A DNA stretch of 64,000 nucleotides from Zygnema cylindricum. Its lineage: Eukaryota; Streptophyta; Zygnematophyceae; Zygnematales; Zygnemataceae. Shown one piece after another: positions 23,262 to 34,327 of this stretch. Both the position numbers and the translations under genes were made by a program. The first letter of the stretch is position 1; each line of letters begins with the position of its first letter. The DNA lies in contig JBBHKE010000195.1 of assembly GCA_037447655.1 (NCBI GenBank), positions 1 to 64,000 of the forward strand, given 5' to 3'. The notes beneath the pieces are model-generated. The model was not told the DNA's origin. It saw only the letters and a program-made list of their open reading frames with translations, and made no database searches.

Positions 23262-24047
23262 TAATGTTGTGTATGGGTAAAATTTTCTCGCGATAAATTC
23301 GATATTCTATGTATCGAATATCACCAACAAATTATATCGTGATGTTTTTCACGACATATTTAAATTTAATACTTTATATAATATAATATTTTACCGAAAA
23401 CAAAAAATAGTATGGTACGCCACATATGACGTGAATTTTATTAAGGAACTTCAATGTAGACGGCGCAACATGTAACCGTCAATATATAATTAGTACGTAG
23501 TTACTTACAGAAAAATTTCAAAACGAAAAAATCACACTAATTTCGTCATATGAAAATGATGATCTGCCAACATTTTTTTTTGCAGACTGTTCGTTTTTTA
23601 CTTAGCAATCTGCAGCCAGGAAGACTTACCAATCGGCAGCACGACGGTGGTACAGACATGTTTTTTTTAGCTTTTGGTATGACAAACCTATTCGGTCCAC
23701 AAAAGTTTGAAACTCGTACGAAATTGAGTTTTCCACTTGTCCGGCCGCTACAGCAGTAGCACTTGTTTGTTACTTCAGAAAACGTATTTTTCAAGCAAAA
23801 TGTCAAAAAGAAACCGCACAAATAACTCTGAAAACCAGAAAATACATCCTGGAACGAGTATGGGGGCACACTAAGAAAACAAGCGTCAATATATCGGGAT
23901 ATAATATATCGGCGTATCAGCCCGATATATCGCCAAAATATTGCGACATTTAGCTCCTCGATATAGTGAAGCGATACATCGATTATCGGGTACTTAAAAT
24001 TTGGCACATGTCGAACACCGGCAAGTGGTCCTCAATACACAACACTA
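23262..24047. mobile_element. hAT-like MITE with perfect 8-bp TSD CCAATTAC
   Basis: Left end TAATGTTGTGTATGGG; right end CCTCAATACACAACACTA. The flanks CCAATTAC at 23254-23261 and 24048-24055 are identical. Interior repeats of ATCGATATATCGCGATAT resemble the elements at 55452 and 61213. No coding sequence. Its termini are more diverged than those of its two relatives, suggesting an older copy. Confidence 0.85.
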
Positions 24048-24107
24048 CCAATTACATAAAAAATTGATGATGATTTATGATGGGACGATGACTGTGACAG
24101 ATGACAA

Positions 24108-26690
24108 TTGACAATGATGGTGATGTGGCAAGCATCTGAAGTGATGTATTCGATAGTAAAAAATGTACAATCCAAAAGCCCTTACGACTTCTCCACATCT
24201 TTCAACAGGGGTTCTTCGAGCACTGTTTATGAGTTATTTCGCGACGTTTTACGTCCGGAATCTGGTGCTCGAGGCTTTGATATGTTTTTTCGAGTATGTT
24301 CCATTATTGCGGCTAGCACTGTCCCTTCTCGTATTTTTGATCCCCTCACAGCCTCCCGGCTTGTAGTTGTCACCAAACCCAATGGGGGAATTCGTCCTAT
24401 TGTAGTGGGCGAGGTATTGTACCGATTGGTGGCCCGTGCAATCTGCATCCAGCCCCAGCACGCTTTCCATGATTACTTCTCTCCTCATCAGTTTGGAGTG
24501 GCAACCCGGGGGGGTTGTGAGGCCGTGGTCCACGGGATCCTGACTTTGTTAGATGCCCATCCGGATTGGTTAGTCCTCCAAGTGGATGTTTCTAATGCCT
24601 TTAATACAGTGGATCGAAATACCATTTTTTCGGAGCTTATGGCTGCACCTTTCCCAATTGTCTCGATATTTTCTTTTGTGAGAGCATTTTATTCTCTGAG
24701 CAGTAGCCTCTCTTTCTCCGCCGATGATGATTTGGCCCCACTTTCCTCCACGACTGGTACTCGTCAGGGCGATCATCTTGGGGGCCCTTTGTTTGCCCTA
24801 GCCCATTACCGCGCTCTCCGAGCTTCCGCAGCTGCTTACCCTTCTTTCCTCTTCCCTTCAGCTGCGGATGACACACACATTATTTGTCTTTTGGACCAAG
24901 TTATACCGTCCAATAACTTTTTCAAGGCTCGCTTGGCCGAACTCAATCTTTCGGTCTAGCCCTTTAGGTGTGTTGTTTAGTCCCCACGTCCTATTCCTCC
25001 TTTCACTCCCCCTCTTGATTTTCAGACTCCTCCTTCTGAAGGAATTCGTGTGTTGGGTTGCCCGCTTAGTTCCGATCCACACGTCACGGCATTCCTCGAT
25101 TCCGCTCTTTAAAAAGATTTGTCCCACGTGGACGACCTTCCTCACCTTTCTGATCCCGAGGTGGCCTTTGCTCTTCTGACACGGTGTTTCCCCCACCGAC
25201 CCTCCTACCTTACTCGCACTTCCCCTCCCACCACATCTTTTGTGTCCTCACTATCTGCTTTCGATGATCGCCTTATGGATGTCCTCCACATTTTGTTGAG
25301 CCGTGGAGATTTTGATTGCGAGTCTGGGCCTTCTGCACGCATCCAAGCCTCTCTTCCTGTCTCGGCTGGCGGTGTGGGTTTACTCTCGAATGCGCGTGTT
25401 GCTCCAGCCGCCTATTTGGGAAGTTGGTGCCTTGTTGCTTCCACTATTGTCTCTCGTTTTTCTGGCAGGGGACACTCCTATTCTTGTGGCCGTGGTTCCC
25501 CGTGTTTGAGATGGTGAGCTCTCCTTCCAACGGTCTATTTTGGATGCATCATGTTTTCTTATTCCGGTTGCTATCGAGGACATATCGATTTTTTCCACTC
25601 TTGTTACGACATCTGTTGGCATGCTCAGGAATCCATTTCTGATCGGGTTGTCGCCGCTATTAAATTCGGGCTTCTTGAGGCACTTCCTTCCGATTCTTCG
25701 CGTGCACGCTTCCTGTCTTGTGGCGAACCTAGCTCTTGCGCTTGGCTATTGGCTGTCCCTATCTTATCCACTCTTCGTTTCACCCCGGCTCAGTTCACGG
25801 CGGCCCTTAGGTTCCGGCTTGGCCTCCCTCACCCACCTTTGCTTGGCTCACTTGTTTGCTCATGTGGCCACGTTCTCGAGCCCGACGAGGTCCATTTGCT
25901 CTGTTGCTCCCACGGGGGTGAATCGCCCCACGGGGGCGAATTGATTCAGGCGCACGACACGATTCGAGACACCATTGCTACTATCGCTTCTGAGGGGGGG
26001 TTTTCTGTTGGTCGGGAGGTCTCTCACGTTATTCCTTCGCGTCGGATTGACCTTGTATTACTTGATGGTGCGCGTCGTACTTTTGCTGACATTGTTTTGG
26101 CGAACCCTACCTCAACTACAGTCGTCAACCAAGCGGCATGTGGGAGTTGGCCGCCCGTGACGTGACTAAAAGGAAGGAGCGTGATTATGCCCGTCGCGAC
26201 GTTATGGATGGCTTCATTCCGATGGCAGTCGAGATATTTGGTTGTTTGGGTGTGGCTTTGGACGAGTTTTTCCGTACTTGTGGTCGGCGCTCGTTCGAGA
26301 GGCGGGGACCTGGGAGCCTTTCTGTTTCAGTTTTAGCTTCTTTTTTTTTCGTCAACGATTTCCGTGGCCCTACAACGGGTGCTGGTTTCTATATTACTTC
26401 AATCGTCTATTGCCGTTATGGATTGACGGCGTGTTCCAAAACTTCCTCCTCGTGCTCCTCCGGAATTCGGGGACTTACGTGGCTGCTTTCTGTAGATTTT
26501 TAGTTATGTTTGGGGTTTTTTTTTGGTACGTGTTAGTTTTTTCCTTTGATGTTTTGTTTGCGGGGTTTTGCTTTTTTGGGTGTTTTCGATTTCCCTGCCA
26601 TTCTTTCGTATTTTCGTCGGTTTTGCCTTGATTTTCCTTTTTGTTTATTCCCTGGTCATGTGGCTTTTTCAGTTTTAGCAATGCTACTTC
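24108..26690 (+). pseudogene. Decayed non-LTR retroelement (RT plus REL-type endonuclease), copy 1
   Basis: Reverse transcriptase is readable in 24108-24956: VVTKPNGGIRPIVVGEVLYR, QFGV.TRGGCEA, QVDVSNAFNTVD, TGTRQGDHLGGPLFALAH and SAADDTHI (the YADD-type catalytic box). A TAG at 24957, another stop near 25111, and frame changes near 25510 and 26150 break the frame. The C-terminal part (25551-26165) has a C-x-C...H-x4-C zinc knuckle (CSCGH...DEVHLLCC), then HD.IRDTI, VGREVSHVIPSRRIDLVLLDG and FADIVLANPT, the arrangement of restriction-enzyme-like endonucleases of R2-type elements. The 5' part before the RT is missing. The tail after 26503 is T-rich. Confidence 0.8.
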
Positions 26691-26881
26691 CTTTTGCTCC
26701 TATGGACTCAGATGGTTTACCACCGCGCTTTTTAATTAAGTCGGCCCTTTTTTTCATAAATGCTACAGTAGCATCGCGTATCAAAAAATTCCCTATCGCT
26801 ATAAAGTATAAATCCAATAATCGATATTGTCGATTATCCACCGGCAAAGGGCACCGATATATTTGGGGTGACAACGAATGA

Positions 26882-27391
26882 TACACCATGAATCACTATT
26901 AGTGTTAATAATACCAATTCGACGCCCCCAAATTTTGACCCTTGAACCTAAAATATGATTTATAATTGTATCTTTTCCTTTACAATGACATACGTGCGGT
27001 TTAATTAGCGTCAATGACTCTAATCTGGGCGGTTTTTAAAAAGTGCAGTGTACGAAGTGTGTCAGTCCGTACTAAAACTGCTTGTTTTAACGTACAAACG
27101 TACAAAAAGTGTTAGATAACAGCGTTGAGACGGGGCGCTGCCATGGGAAAGTGCCCTCAGGTTTGATACCTAGTAATAAAGACGGGAGAAAATCTCGCGA
27201 ATCTGTTCTCACATGTTCAAACGTCGACTATGTGAATGCAGCCAATAGCAGCTACACTATGGGAATGTGTATCCAAATTAGTGTTAGATGTAAAAATTAG
27301 CGTCAATGTTTTGTTGGCGTCAGGCCCTTGAACCCAAAATAGAGCTAATAACACTAATTGCTTCTTTACACTAATAGCGATTCACGGTGTA
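26882..27391. mobile_element. CACCGTG-family element, largest copy (510 bp)
   Basis: Left end TA-CACCATGAATCACTATTAG followed by GTTAATAATA; right end CTAATAGCGATTCACGGTG-TA. It contains CGCCCCCAAATTTTGACCC, also present near the left end of the copy at 59630. The interior 27115-27262 matches, inverted, the sequence either side of the Harbinger-like element at 60312. No ORF of note. Confidence 0.7.
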
Positions 27392-28466
27392 GCTACCGCT
27401 AATGTATTTCCTTAACTAGTATACCGTATGGTGATGACGAACTCAATCGGTCAAGTATTGTGCTTGGGACAAAAAGTGCAGGACCGTCAACTTCCTGCAG
27501 TACTGAATGGCTTTCCGTAACAATTGACATTTGCCTTTAAGCACAACAGTTTCACACAGGGTGAAACAAACAAAACAAGCACATCTCTTGGCATACTATC
27601 ATTTAATCAAGATCTTAATAGATTTCAGTAGATTTTGGCTGTTTGGGATGTAGCGCAGCATCCATTCCAGACATACATACAAAAAAAGAAATCATAGAAA
27701 AAATCATTAAACCCTAGAAAATTCATCAACCTTTACAAAATGTGTTATATTTCATCAAGCGCACACTCGCGTACCCGCAGAAGCTGAAATAAACAACAGT
27801 TTTCTTTAGTAACTACAACATAATAAGAACCATCTAATCCACCTGGTTTAAAAGAGACAAAAAACACACTTACGAGAATCTATTAAAGGATGCGGTCATT
27901 GCATGAAAACAAACTAGAGCATTAATGTAGGCCACTTGCACGGCCTATACAAAAAAACGTTAGAAAAAAGTTGTATAGAAATACTACTCCTTTCTCACAG
28001 GTAGTCTTAACTGCTAATCCATATAGGCATGACATAGAATAGCTTAGAGGTCATCCATCGGCTTAATATTCCTGCACTCTCAAAATTATCTCTTCTCTCT
28101 CTTTCCTTTCTTTTGAAAATAAAAATAAAAATCTAATTACCTCTCTCTCTCTCTTTGTTCGTGGACCCACATCCAATCTTGTGAGCTCATACTTATGAAG
28201 CAATAAAAGTCACCCTTATTTTCCTCAATTTTTAAGACAAAAAAGGGTACCGTTTCTAGAACAGTACAACCAGAAAGATATACACTTCAAAAAAGAGAAT
28301 TCCTTCTCAAGTTGGGAATTAGGAACACAGATAAAGTGGGACCCTGCGACGATTTTATGAGGTGATTTACAGTGTAGAAAAAACTTCGTAGGAATGTAAT
28401 TTGCAGTAAAAGAAAGTTTTTTTTAGGAATGCGATTAGCAGTAAAACTTCGTCGATTGTTACAAAC
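27392..28466. other. Intergenic/3' flank of the F-box gene, nothing recognised
   Basis: AT-rich, with short CT tracts (28141-28155). A good-looking minus-strand donor (GTAAGT at 27873) and acceptor (TTTCAG before 27789) exist, but the peptide they would join is short and unrecognised. Confidence 0.5.
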
Positions 28467-29571
28467 TTATAAAAATTCTCGATGTGACAAAGAAGTCTCA
28501 CATATCCCTTCTGGTTGTTTGCAATATGGATATGTCCTCCATTGTGAACCACAACCAAGGCAAGCCCAAAGAGGGTTTCCGGGAGAATCGGTCAAATGGT
28601 CTCCTCCGAGTAATAATCGTTCCTCCCGTAAACCGGCCACAAGCCTCCCGGATGGAAATCCGTAAACAATAGGGACAAAACGAGCGACTGCAGAGAGAGA
28701 GAGGGAGAGGGAGAGGGAGAGCATGAGGACGAGGGAGAGGGAGAGGGAGAAAAGAAAAAGAAAGGGAGAGGGAGAGGGAGAAAGAGAGCGAAAGGGAGAG
28801 GGGGGGAGAGGGAAACGGGGGGAGAGAGAGGGAGAGAAAGAGGGGAGAGGGAGGGAGAGGGGGTATAAATTTTCACACTTGAAAAAAAGCAAAAAAAAAA
28901 CTTAAAACGAAAAATAAAAAACAAAAAAAAAATCGAAAACAAAAACGAAAAAATAAAATAAAGCTATTTTTTTGTCCGGCACTTGGAGCTAATTTACCTG
29001 TACAGTGTGGACAGGTGGCAGTCCGTTCGCACGCCAGCTGTCCCTGGAAGATTCCCCACCATCCCTGCCTCCCCGCTATCTCCACCCACGACTCTACCAT
29101 AGAATCGCTACCACTTGTCATCTTTTCACTCCGCGACATCTCTTTCCAAGAACCTTCTTTTCTTATTACTTCCTCTTCTTGTATTATTCCCTCTTCTTTT
29201 ATTATTCGCTCTCCTTTTATTATTTGCTCTTCTTTTATTTTTTTCTCTGCTTTCATTATTCCATCTCCTATAATCATCCCCCCTTCTTTTGTTTTTTTCT
29301 TTCCTTTTTCTCTTCCCTCATCTTGAATACAATTCTTAAACATCCACTCTCGATTATCGTCGGATTCTCGACTCTCGATTGACGACAGCTGTCGCTCGAC
29401 AGACTGTACCGCGAGATTTCCCCATCTTTTTTTGTAAAGGGCTTTCCATAGGTTGTCAGAAAGGGCCAATTTGTGTAACTCTGTACAAGATGCTGCCACG
29501 TGGCAGAGATCCTGAGGGCTGAGGAGAGAGAGAGTTGAATCCAAAACACCTTCCGGAAGTTGTAAGAAGTC
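28467..29571 (-). CDS. F-box protein with C-terminal zinc-ribbon-like domain (5' end unresolved)
   Basis: F-box proteins are the substrate adaptors of SCF ubiquitin ligases. Exon 29571-28998 opens in phase 0 after acceptor TTTGCCAG with the F-box (LPEGVLDSTLSLLSPQDLCH, VAASCTELHKLALSDNLWKA, LYKKRWG). A charged KEE/IIKEE-type repeat follows, then CPHC at the donor. Exon 28687-28467 continues in phase: VARFVPIVYGFPSGRLV, LLLGGDHLTDSPGNPLWACL and CGSQWRTYP, to a stop at 28467. The C-x2-C, PIVYG.P, GG, W.C..CG pattern is a small zinc-ribbon module also found in prokaryotic proteins. 264 residues are visible. The start codon must lie in an upstream exon; a candidate exon ends at 30490. Target substrates are unknown. 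Confidence 0.85.
28690..28862. repeat. GGGAGA/GA tract abutting an F-box gene splice acceptor
   Basis: Purine repeat on the plus strand, therefore a CT tract on the F-box coding strand ending at the CTCTGCAG acceptor (28687). It likely supplies the polypyrimidine tract. Confidence 0.8.
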
Positions 29572-29599
29572 CACCTGGCAAATCCTAGCCCAGCACCGT

Positions 29600-29900
29600 T
29601 TTGAAGAGTTTATTATTGTTGCGCTGTTTACTATAATTACTGCATCACATTATTGAATTATTATTATTGCATAACACATAATCGAATATCATTTAATTGA
29701 ATATTTTTATTGCATTATTTATTATTATAAACACATTTGAGTTCACTAAGTTCTTCCTTTAAGATGGAACTTTATTGCATTACCAATTATTATTGCACTA
29801 TTAAATATTATTGTAATTATTGCATTTATTGAACTACTATTCATCATTATTGCATTCATAAATTCATCATAAATCTCTTCTTTGATGATGGGAATTCATT
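29600..29900. repeat. ATTATTGCA minisatellite-like region
   Basis: Loose repetition of ATTATTGCAT and TTATTATTG upstream of the F-box exon. No gene seen. Confidence 0.5.
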
Positions 29901-30089
29901 GCAATAATTTTTAGCTATGATTGCACTGGGTTCATAAATATCTCCTTTTTTTAAATGGGAATTTAAGTTAATGAACAATCCAAAATCCCATTTTAATTCC
30001 TTGAATGTCATTTGGTTTATAAATATGAATGCCTCGAAAACCCGAGCTTCTAAGAAAATAAAAAAAACGGTTTAAAAAAGTAGAAGAAT

Positions 30090-30190
30090 GTGGGAGGTAA
30101 AAGGACAAAATGTCATAAAAAGACAATATGTCATGAAAGACAAAATGCCACAATAACAAAATGTTGCAAAATGACAAAACATCACACAGG
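30090..30190. repeat. GACAAAATGTCATAAA short tandem repeats
   Basis: About six imperfect 14-16 bp units. Non-coding, upstream of the F-box exon. Confidence 0.55.
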
Positions 30191-30414
30191 AATAAAATGT
30201 CAATGTGATATGAAAATCAAATAAACTAACACATTAATTCCTTTTATATCAAATCAAAAAATAAAAAGCCATTTCTTAACACAAAAAAATAATGAGATTT
30301 CTTCAAAAAGTAGAATGTATACCAAAGTGATGAAACTATTAAAGTCATTCTGAAGTAATTATAGAAAAAACCATTTTTTTTAATTCTTCCCCCAAATTTT
30401 AACCTCCTTTTTAT

Positions 30415-30440
30415 AGAAAAACCCTAAAAAATTAGGGTTT
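30415..30440. promoter_or_regulatory. Inverted pair of telo-boxes
   Basis: AAAACCCTAA and TTAGGGTTT face each other across a few bases. If the motif marks a promoter, the F-box transcription start may be near here. The candidate exon ending at 30490 would then lie upstream of it, so the two readings conflict. Confidence 0.3.
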
Positions 30441-30489
30441 GTCTAAAGTTTCTAAAAAAAATGATAACTTTTTTTCATCCTTCTCTCAC

Positions 30490-30551
30490 CTGAGTGGCCC
30501 CAGTCTCTGTATCAGATCCCACCTCCCCTGCTTGACACGTGTCAGCAGTGT
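30490..30551 (-). other. Candidate upstream exon of the F-box gene
   Basis: On the minus strand a reading frame ending ...ETGATQ|GTGAGAG joins in phase 0 to the F-box exon at 29571. A CT tract precedes it (GA on the plus strand, 30575-30656) and then an assembly gap. Neither its acceptor nor a start codon is certain. Confidence 0.3.
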
Positions 30552-30656
30552 AATCCGTACAGGCTCCATCAAAAGGACGAGTAGGAGGGAGATGAGGAGG
30601 AGAGCGGGGGGAGGGAGGAGAGCAGGGGGAGGGAGGAGGGAGGGGAGAGAGAGAAG

Positions 30657-30666
30657 NNNNNNNNNN
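30657..30666. other. Assembly gap (10 N)
   Basis: Ten N following a GGGAGGA tract. Sequences on either side may not be adjacent in the genome, and the 5' end of the F-box gene may be lost here. Confidence 0.99.
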
Positions 30667-31069
30667 TTATTTTGCGTAACGTTTCATACTTAATGCAATT
30701 GTTATGCGGAAAGGTCTGTGGTAATACAAAACCTTTTGCTTATTTTTAAGTGTTGCCAAAAGACATGTTGTCTAACCTTTTGAACCCATGAAGATTTTAA
30801 ATTTAAAAGTGTTTCAATAACACAAGAGTTTGGAAATTAGGTTAGATGGAGTTCAGCTTTTCCAGGGAGAGGAGAATGTGAGACCAAAACATAATGGTGT
30901 CTGGAAAGGCGTATTGTTAACGTAATTCATACTTTGCAATGCGTTTTATTAAATTCCTCTTTTTTTTCTTCTTCTTCCTCCTCTTCTTCCTCTTCTGTAA
31001 TTGTAGCAAAGATTCTCCGTACACGGTTTTCAAGTGTCCCAAAGCGTAAATACGAAATCGTTACTAAGT

Positions 31070-31190
31070 CTGTGACGATTGTATGCGCCGATAATGCATA
31101 TGACAGTTGTCAACGTCTACAATCTGTGTTGTCGCATCGTATTTCTTGTAACTGCTCGTGACATTGCATATCTTTGCGTGACATTGTAGA
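31070..31190. repeat. Dispersed repeat, also at 62030-62150 inverted
   Basis: TGTCAACGTCTACAATCTGTG, then ...GTGAC..GCAT.TCTTT, then TGACATTGTAGACGTAC recur on the opposite strand near 62030-62150 with about 15-20% differences by eye. Probably a diverged transposable-element fragment. Confidence 0.6.
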
Positions 31191-31312
31191 CGTACAACTG
31201 TCCAACTTGTGTTGTTCACGATTGAAGAAGATGCCTTTGCCTTTGCGTCTCCTGTCCGATCGTCAAATATTGTTTGTCGTACGTCAGCATCTGCTTTACC
31301 TCAGTAACTGTC

Positions 31313-31471
31313 GCATGTTGTTAAAAACTTGGGGTATATATATATTGTACAGTTGTGAATCCACCCGCGGTCCCAAGACAATCTGTCATGCCGTGGCCGA
31401 GGCCCTCGCAGCAATGATTAAAGTTGATGGGAGTCTTCAAACTCCCAATCCCCAAGTTTTTAACAACGTGC
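31313..31471. mobile_element. Foldback/MITE-like element with 22-bp inverted ends
   Basis: GCATGTTGTTAAAAACTTGG (from 31313) is inverted at 31450-31471 with one mismatch over 22 bp. It is 159 bp, and the interior is GC-richer than its surroundings, with a smaller GGGAGT...ACTCCC hairpin. TATA repeats follow at 31478-31500. Confidence 0.55.
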
Positions 31472-31499
31472 AACACATATATATATATATATATACACA

Positions 31500-32591
31500 T
31501 ATGCTCACACATACACACACAACACCTATATACGAGTCATACATATAGCTGGTTGATATGCATTCAACAATCCTCAAAGCTTCCTTCGCTCCAAACATAT
31601 CGGTTGTGCAACCAGGAGTCATTGAATTTTGAGGCTTTCGAGGTCCTGATAGATTGTCCGTCCGACATACTGGTTTTTCCCAATGTCATAAAACATTTTT
31701 TTTTGCCCCATTAGAAGACCGTTTAGGCTCCCGTGGCTTTCATCGAGGAAAACACCGACTGGCAACAATTTTATCATATCTCTACAGACCTGAGAATAGA
31801 TACTAAAATCTTGTACTAAAATCACACTAAAGATCTGATCTGGCCCAATTTGTAACACCGATAAACAAAAAATGACATCAGTACTAGGCAGTAAACTGGA
31901 ATATTACACGCCTCTCAAAAAAAAACATAAAGACAATTATTTTGAAGAAACTTATGTATGGATAGATTATCCCCGTTGATCGTTTACTGGATATTATTGA
32001 AGCAAAAAAAGACGCACAAATAATAAAGACCAAATTTTCATATTTCCATTTAGCAAACCATTTCTAGGAGTACAAAAATTCACAATCTCAGCTTTATTTA
32101 TCAGAATCGATATCATACATGGGTGACATGGGTCACATGTGAACAATCTTTAGGTTCCAAAAAATCTCAAATTTCTACACACAACACAACATCAGTTCCA
32201 CTTTTTGGGGAAAAGTTGTGACTTGGTGTTTAGAAAGTGCCAATCCCGATTCGTAACACATTGATTTACAAAAACCGTCGATTCGGGAACAAATATCCGT
32301 TTCAAATATGTGAACGATTTTCCAACCACGAAAAAGAAAACCCCAATCCCGATTCTTTTAAAATGTCGCGTTACAAAAATTCCGGTCCAAATGTTGGTTC
32401 CAATATACGTCCATGAACTTTTATCGACATTTTAAACCTCGATTGAAAATAAATGTTGATTCCAGTCCAAAAATATGTATATTTTTCAATTTCAAATATG
32501 TATCTATGAAGTTTTAACGACGTCTTAAAAAGTCGATTTAACAAAAAATGTCGATCCAAAAAATTGTTCACATATTGGTTCAAATATTGTA
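31500..32591. other. Intergenic region between the Nudix and F-box genes
   Basis: Contains a 79-codon minus-strand open frame at 31619-31858 that I do not recognise. Otherwise AT-rich with repeated TCAAATATG phrases (32,300-32,600). No gene supported. Confidence 0.5.
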
Positions 32592-32871
32592 TCAAATATG
32601 TAAATGGTTTTTTAACCACATAGCCGCAAACATGACTCCGGGAGGTTTTGGAAGCGAACCATCGGCCACAAATTGGTCAATTTGAGAAATTGGTAAACCC
32701 ACCACATCGATAAACTGTCACATAAACCATAGGAGTTTAAGTTAAGAGAAGGAAGGAGTCAAGGAGTTCTAGAGGGAGGAAGGAAGTTGAGAAATTTAGG
32801 AAGGGAGGGAGCGAAGGAGGGCGGGAGAGGGCGAGGGAGGGAGAGGGAGAGGGGGGAGAGGAGAGGAGAGG

Positions 32872-32926
<55 letters not shown>

Positions 32927-34296
32927 CAGTTCGAGCAGTTGGATGTCGAAACATCATCAAAACAGTGTATTTACTAACACGTTGGTTAATTTGTGGATGT
33001 TTTTGGCTAACTTCTTTTTTAACATATCGCAAATTCGTGTGGAAAAAAGAAAAGGAAAAAGAAGCAAAAAGTAAAAAAACAAAGAAAGAACATCTACCAC
33101 AATTGAAAATTGATTTTCCTTCTGAGCTTTTGGATACGCAAAACACTTGAATTCCCCTTTCTCTTTTTATCCCGATGGTGGATTAAATCTAAAAAACACA
33201 AAAAAACCCTAAAAATAAAAAATAGAAAAAAATATAAGTTGACTGACCTCTGCCTCATCAAGATTTCCGCCTCCATTAGAAATCCGTTGTTTTTCGTCTA
33301 CCTATACACCAAAGTACATTTTACATCAAAACAATGTCAATTACGATTGAATATTAAACGAGGTATTAAACTTGACCAAAAACGAGGCAAAGAGTTTGAC
33401 TGTAAAACGAGGTAGGGGATGAGGGGTGAGAAAAAAAGGGTGATTCAGGAGAAAGAGAGAAACAGACAGGAAGCGATAAGGGCACAAGGAAAAGAAAAAA
33501 AGCTAAACATATAGAATTATAGGAAGGAGAAGGAAAAAGGAAGAGGGTGGGAAGGGGAAATAGAAGTAGTTTTATTTTTCTTTGTCTTTTTCGTTTTTGT
33601 TTAGCGTTGACCATTGATTAAAACCTCCACACATACATATACAAAAACATATTTATACTATATATATACACACAGACATACACACAGACATGTATACATA
33701 TATATCTGTATTTACCAAAATATAAATATTGGAAAGGTTCACCAATGCAATTCAAGAGCTCATCAACATTGTTTAAACTTATTACTTCAAAAAGTTTCAT
33801 TAAAACCCAAAAAAGAGGTCCAAAAAAAAAAGAAATCTATGCATCACTTCAATCTATCATTTGAAATTTTGTAATAAAAAAACCCGATAAAGAGTTACAA
33901 AAGAACGACAAATTTCGACATCCTTTCAAATCGTTCAACTAGTTCAAATTGTTCAAATCGTTTCGATATTTGAAAGTTTTTAATTAACAACTTTCATAAA
34001 GAGGTCCAAAAGAAAAATAGAAATTTCAGTTTTTATTTTTTTTAAAACTTACCTCGGCGTAAAAATAGGTTTGGAGAGCACCACTAATTCCTACAGCTGT
34101 AAGTCCACAAGCAATTTTTTTAAGAGAATTTTCCGATAAGTCGTATCCCACCTCCTCTCTCACTTCTTCCTGCCCATCGATCCCTCCCAAGTTACAAACA
34201 CAAATTGTGGAAGAAAACGACTTCCTCCTCTCTCTCTCTGTCTCTCTTTCTCCCCCTCTCTCCCCCTTTTTTTTGCCGCAATAGCTTCCTCCACTA

Positions 34297-34327
<31 letters not shown>

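Noticed and set aside
27745-27920. Possible two-exon minus-strand gene downstream of the F-box gene
   Set aside because: Good donor and acceptor by eye, but about 25 residues with no recognisable continuation.
31619-31858. 79-codon minus-strand frame preceded by an acceptor-like TTCTCAG
   Set aside because: No recognised motif and no phase-compatible partner exon in either the Nudix or the F-box gene.
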